Positions 59,804 to 64,000 of a stretch of DNA of 64,000 bases are shown here, in pieces (within the stretch, counting starts at the first letter, position 1; each line of letters begins with the position of its first letter). Source of the DNA: Congeria kusceri (lineage: Eukaryota > Mollusca > Bivalvia > Myida > Dreissenidae); NCBI GenBank assembly GCA_027627225.1, contig CM051024.1:79552704-79616703 (forward strand), in the 5' to 3' direction. Below the pieces are notes generated by a model. The model saw only the letters and a list, made by a program, of their open reading frames with translations. It was not told where the DNA came from and searched no databases. The translations under genes and the position numbers were made by a program.

Positions 59804-62800
59804 GGACACAGTTGAATCTCTGTGCGTAGGTTGACGAAAATGTACCTTACAATCAGCAGAGTAGAAACAGATAATAAATGGGTTAAATATATAGAATAAA
59901 GGTAATAATAGGCATAAATATAAATACGTATCTATATTTTCAATTATACTACGTTTCAATACGCTCACGGACATTGACTGAGTAAACAATGTAAACATTC
60001 GCATGGAATTGAGGTTCCAAACCACTACAAAAACCGAGGCGATATCAACCAGATCGCAACACTATCGATGTCTCCACCAGGGAAAGCAACCCCCATAATT
60101 CTGTTTTGTGTATTGACAGATGTATGCTCCTTTTAACTCATAAATCAAGTCCAGTACGTTGAAAGGTATTTTATTGAAACTTAAAATACTTCTTTACTAT
60201 CGACGTCTTCACACATCATTCTGGTTACATTGTTAATAAAACAACATTCGGGGGCATACATGTATGTTAAATTATAGTGACAGCACTTGCTATTTCTGTA
60301 TGCATTTATTAATATAATTTATTAATGTAATTTAAAGAATTTAGCATACACGCGACATATTTTCGGAGTTGGAAGGTGCCATGGTAATGGTCACTTGTAA
60401 TAAATTGCAAAAGTTTTTGCATTCAATAGACGTTTCCAAAATGTCAACGGAACTTACGTGTGGCATCTATTATTTTTACTTGGTAATCATGAGATTAGCT
60501 GCTAACTAAGTTTACACAGTTATCGCATTACGAAGCAAAACTAGGGGAAAAGTCCAATAATAATAATGTGGGAACTTATATTTTAATAATAATAGGAATA
60601 CTATTTACGTATTTTGTAATGAAGACATTTGCTGTAAGATGCCATTTTCTTGTCAAAGCTTGATAAATAATTCTCATTTACTGATGATATAATAACATTC
60701 TTTTATTCTTGCTTGCAGAACTCCATTGTTAGTTATTTTTATAAATGGACCATAGTTATGTGGGGCCCCCATGAGAGTGATATGCAAAACTAGTGTTTTG
60801 ACTATTTTGATTTTCTAAAAAAATAGGCATTTAAAAATAGCATTGTTATCAACTATGTTTAAGTAATTTGCTAAGTTATTTACGTGAATGTTTATGTTCA
60901 CACATATATATATGGGTTAATAACAATGCAATTTTGCGTTCCTTTTTGCCACACAACCCAGCGAGGAAAAAATTCGTTCCTAAACATTTAACTGATACGT
61001 TCCTTAGCTTAAAATGACCTTGTAAAAAATTCAAAATCATGTACACTTAATGTTGAGTTTGACTTCTTTTACATTTAAATTTATGAATATGTGCAACATA
61101 AGTATTATTTTTAAAGTCGTTGATAAGCTTTAGCGAAGTTAAATGCACACGTTATGTAAATATGACAGTTTCAAAGAGTCTTGTATTAGGTATTTAAATC
61201 AACGCTTTGAGTCGCAGTCCATAGAATATAATTTAAAATACATCTTAAATTGACATAAGTTCGAATGAACTTTAACGACGTTTACTCGAATGAAAATTGT
61301 TTATTAACAAAAAGCATTCTATAATATATACGCTCGAAAACTTTGTTACGAACTGAATACACACTAATGTGCATGCTTATTTACTCCAGTGGCATCACCA
61401 GCTATAGCATACAGAAACTATACGATAAAAAATGACGAAAACTTTATTGATTTATCGATTTCAATGAGGTGTTTTGTATTTTGATCGGTAAGATGTCCAG
61501 TACAAACGATTTCTGTTTTATTTTTATTACATATTTTTCTGGACTGCGGCTTTATGCACTTACTGAGAAATACTGAGAAAACGGTCACTCCTTTAAGAAT
61601 ATTAAATGACAAACATCGAACATGATTACCGGGACATATTCACTGATTTTCGAATGTTTTAGAAATTTCAAAACATATCATAACTACAAATAATAAACAT
61701 CTGGATTAACGTATTCTCTGTCGAAAAAGCATCAAAAGAATAAAAATGTATGCCTACTCAGGACCAAAGTATGCCCATTAGGCCAAAGCTGCTTGTTTGC
61801 CTTACAAGACGAAAAGCGTTAGACAAAGATTCATTGTTTATAACTGATATTTAATCATAAAAGACACAATCTGAATATATTCCTACCACAATTGTCATTT
61901 TGCTCCTTTATATAAGTCATCTAAACATAACAAAGAGTTCATTTATTTGAGGACGTCCTGTTAATGACACTTTTGGATTTAGTTTTGCCTAAGAAACGTG
62001 TCATGGCCCATTACTATAATTTAAAACGTGCTCGCCACTTTGAAAAATATAGTAGAGCTTAAGCAATATGATAAACGCGTTAAAGGTGGAATGTGTGTGG
62101 TACGTTCACTGGTGTCCAACTACAACGATATGAGAACCACTATGTAACGTGGCTTGAAAAGTTTAAAACGACCAGAGTTTATTTTCCAGATGCAGCTGTA
62201 CTTTGGAATATAAACACTTGTATACAATTATCTAACACATCTGACAATCATACTATGATTTTCGGAACATTATGATAAAATAACAACTTACAAATGTGTA
62301 TTTCAATGAAACGAGTGAAGATTGAAGAATGTTATGGTTTTACACATCCCTTATGTTTTGAATTTTGGAAAATATATATTCTGATCTTCTATTGCATCTT
62401 GATTTTGAAAACCGAAACTGGTATTATTTTTTCTGTTTTGATTTCTGTTATAATAGCACGAAGGGCCTTAAATCGCCACACACAATTGAATGTGTATCGG
62501 ATTAATGTACAATTTGTGTTAATATACCTCGAGACTACCATTTTGAAAATACATGTATCTATTGTTTTGTATAGTTCTTGCTGTATATACAGGGAAAGAT
62601 CTAAAACAAAATAGAAGGGTACTGCACTCTGCACCTTTTTGGTTCCTCTGCTGCCCCTCTAGGCTGATCAACACAGAAGTGTTGAACATCTTTTGAAATT
62701 CAATATATATATTTGTAAAAATTCAACGAAAAATGAATAGACTATGCTTTTAAACCTCATAAAAAGCATGAAACATATAAAAAAAAACCTGGATTTAGCG

Positions 62801-62849
62801 AATTCAACATATTTGAATATTGGAATGGTGGATGGTAATACACCTTCAA
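59804..62849. other. Unassigned AT-rich sequence
   Basis: No convincing exon. 60,050-60,200 resembles the end of a copy-B-type monomer (GCAACCCCCATAATTCTGTT, TGTATTGACAGATGTATGC). Short frames at 62,093-62,275 and 62,294-62,614 lack any supporting evidence. Confidence 0.4.
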
Positions 62850-63185
62850 TATTTGGAACAAGAACAAAAAGCCGGCAAGCATGACTTGACCTTTGCGAAC
62901 TGCAGCATGAACACTTTTCCTTCAATATTGCTTTTGCGAATAATATATACCAGTGTCGAGAAAAATACTCTGGTACTACTTGTTTATGAATATGAGCTTT
63001 TTTTTTTTATTAAAAAGGGATATTAGAGCATGAGCAAATTAAATATGACAGTTAATCGGCCAGATAAATGCTTTTATATCATTATGACATCCATTTTCAT
63101 AAAATTTGTTCAAACCCATCACAACATTAAGTCCCTCATCTTTGTCAGTACTCGGGCGAGCCCTTTGGACCATCATGGCCCTCCT
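62850..63185. repeat. Dispersed repeat, copy 2
   Basis: Same ordered blocks as 45,825-46,205, ending ACTCGGGCGAGCCCTTTGGA CCATCATGGCCC. Noncoding. Confidence 0.7.
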
Positions 63186-63645
63186 GTGTGTCGATGTTGT
63201 TTTCAATTTTTTGCATAAGAACTATATGTAAATCATTTGAACTTGATTGTCGAATTCCGAAGCGTAACTATGTTTGATGTTAAATATCATTTATAAATTG
63301 TTATTACCCAGGGTTTCACCTTAACTTTAAGGAAGTGGTGGTCCACAGGATAGGCTACCTTCAGAACTTACCGCTCCGACACTATATAAACTGGTCCAGA
63401 TAATCAAAACACATCGAACTGCATAGAGCATACAATGAAGGGAAAATGATTATGATATTCTTAATCGGAAAATGTATTGAGCCCGCGTAAAAATCATATA
63501 ACATAATTGTAGCCATATACAATATTGTTTTCGACGGTTCCCTGTATTCCTAATGACGAACGCTTAGAGATTTGACAATTTATACAGTTGGAACCAGTCA
63601 AAATAACAACTGGTCACCGGACCTGTTGTCCTCCAAAGACAACTG

Positions 63646-64000
63646 GTCTCGGACGGACACGCCTTAAGATCGAACCCTGAAAACCATTCCTGTATGCGCA
63701 ATATTGGAACAAGTTTAGATCCACGTGTTTTTGTAAAATAGCATCATGTTACTATCAAAATGTAAAATTTTGTTCTCGGACGGACACGCGTTAAGATCGA
63801 ATTGTAAACCATTCCTGTATGCGCAATATTGGAACAAATTTAGATCCACGTGTTTTTGTAAAATAGCATCAAATTACTATCAAAATGTAAAATTTTGTTC
63901 TCGGACGGACACGCGTTAAGATCGAAATGTAAACCATTCCTGTATGCGCAATATCGGAACAAGTTTAGATCCAATGGTTTATGTAAAATAGCATTATGTT
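63646..64000. repeat. ~126-bp tandem repeat, open at the window edge
   Basis: Unit starts TCTCGGACGGACACGCGTTAAG and includes CCATTCCTGTATGCGCAATA and TTTGTAAAATAGCATCA. Starts near 63,647, 63,774 and 63,899 give periods of 127 and 125 bp. Adjacent units are highly similar; the array continues beyond the window. Confidence 0.92.

Noticed and set aside
58482..60025. Numerous Arg/Ser-rich frames on both strands
   Set aside because: By-products of CGAAGCGAGACACG repeats in the foldback arms.

Overview
This is a eukaryotic, AT-rich, repeat-dense window. Long introns, abundant microsatellites and minisatellites, L1/Tx1-type LINEs, hAT, Tc1 and TTAA-type DNA transposons, and tandem-repeat modules all fit an invertebrate genome. 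My best guess is a bivalve mollusc, possibly a dreissenid mussel: the TA-flanked MITE with TGAGGCGTGTC termini (two copies near 4.5 and 5.4 kb) and the ~165-bp tandem modules look like mollusc repeats I have seen. That assignment rests on memory of repeats, not on a search.

Layout. 1-915 is a CCATCATCC-type minisatellite. 930-3450 is a decayed + strand LINE broken by a 642-bp hAT-like MITE. 4.5-5.6 kb has two TA-flanked palindromic MITEs. 8.4-10.6 kb has degenerate tandem repeats and an element with terminal inverted repeats and internal ~170-bp monomers, itself invaded by a CAGGG MITE. 11.4-18.6 kb holds a - strand LINE with an uninterrupted 1267-aa ORF2 and an ORF1. 18.6-24.8 kb carries two TTAA-flanked MITEs (one with two tRNA-like modules), a foldback MITE and a 0.9-kb CATATG-rich minisatellite. 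27.15-31.42 kb is a 4.3-kb hAT element (two-exon, broken transposase, - strand) inserted at or next to the start codon of a Tc1-type transposase gene. That Tc1 gene runs to 39.5 kb, keeps precise spliceosomal exon borders, and carries two stops. 36.6-37.6 and 47.3-48.2 kb are two copies of one ~0.9-kb dispersed element. 41.5-42.6 kb (- strand) is an unknown ORF with eight or so 18-residue repeats and one in-frame TAG. 43.3-46.2 kb is tandem-repeat-bearing element sequence; 46.7-47.3 kb is a large trinucleotide microsatellite.

The one host-type gene I can model lies at 50,769-54,173 (+): four exons whose intron phases agree, encoding at least 301 aa of a putative nucleotide-sugar-transferase-like protein, with its 5' end not found. 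Downstream are a second TIR/tandem element (55.3-56.4 kb), a 1.24-kb foldback transposon with a perfect 6-bp target duplication (58.6-59.8 kb), and a ~126-bp tandem array running off the right edge.

There is no operon-like cooperation here; most of the window is a layered record of transposition. The most notable items are the intron-bearing Tc1 transposase with a hAT inserted at its start, the 18-residue-repeat ORF, the foldback element, and the paired tRNA-like modules inside a TTAA MITE.
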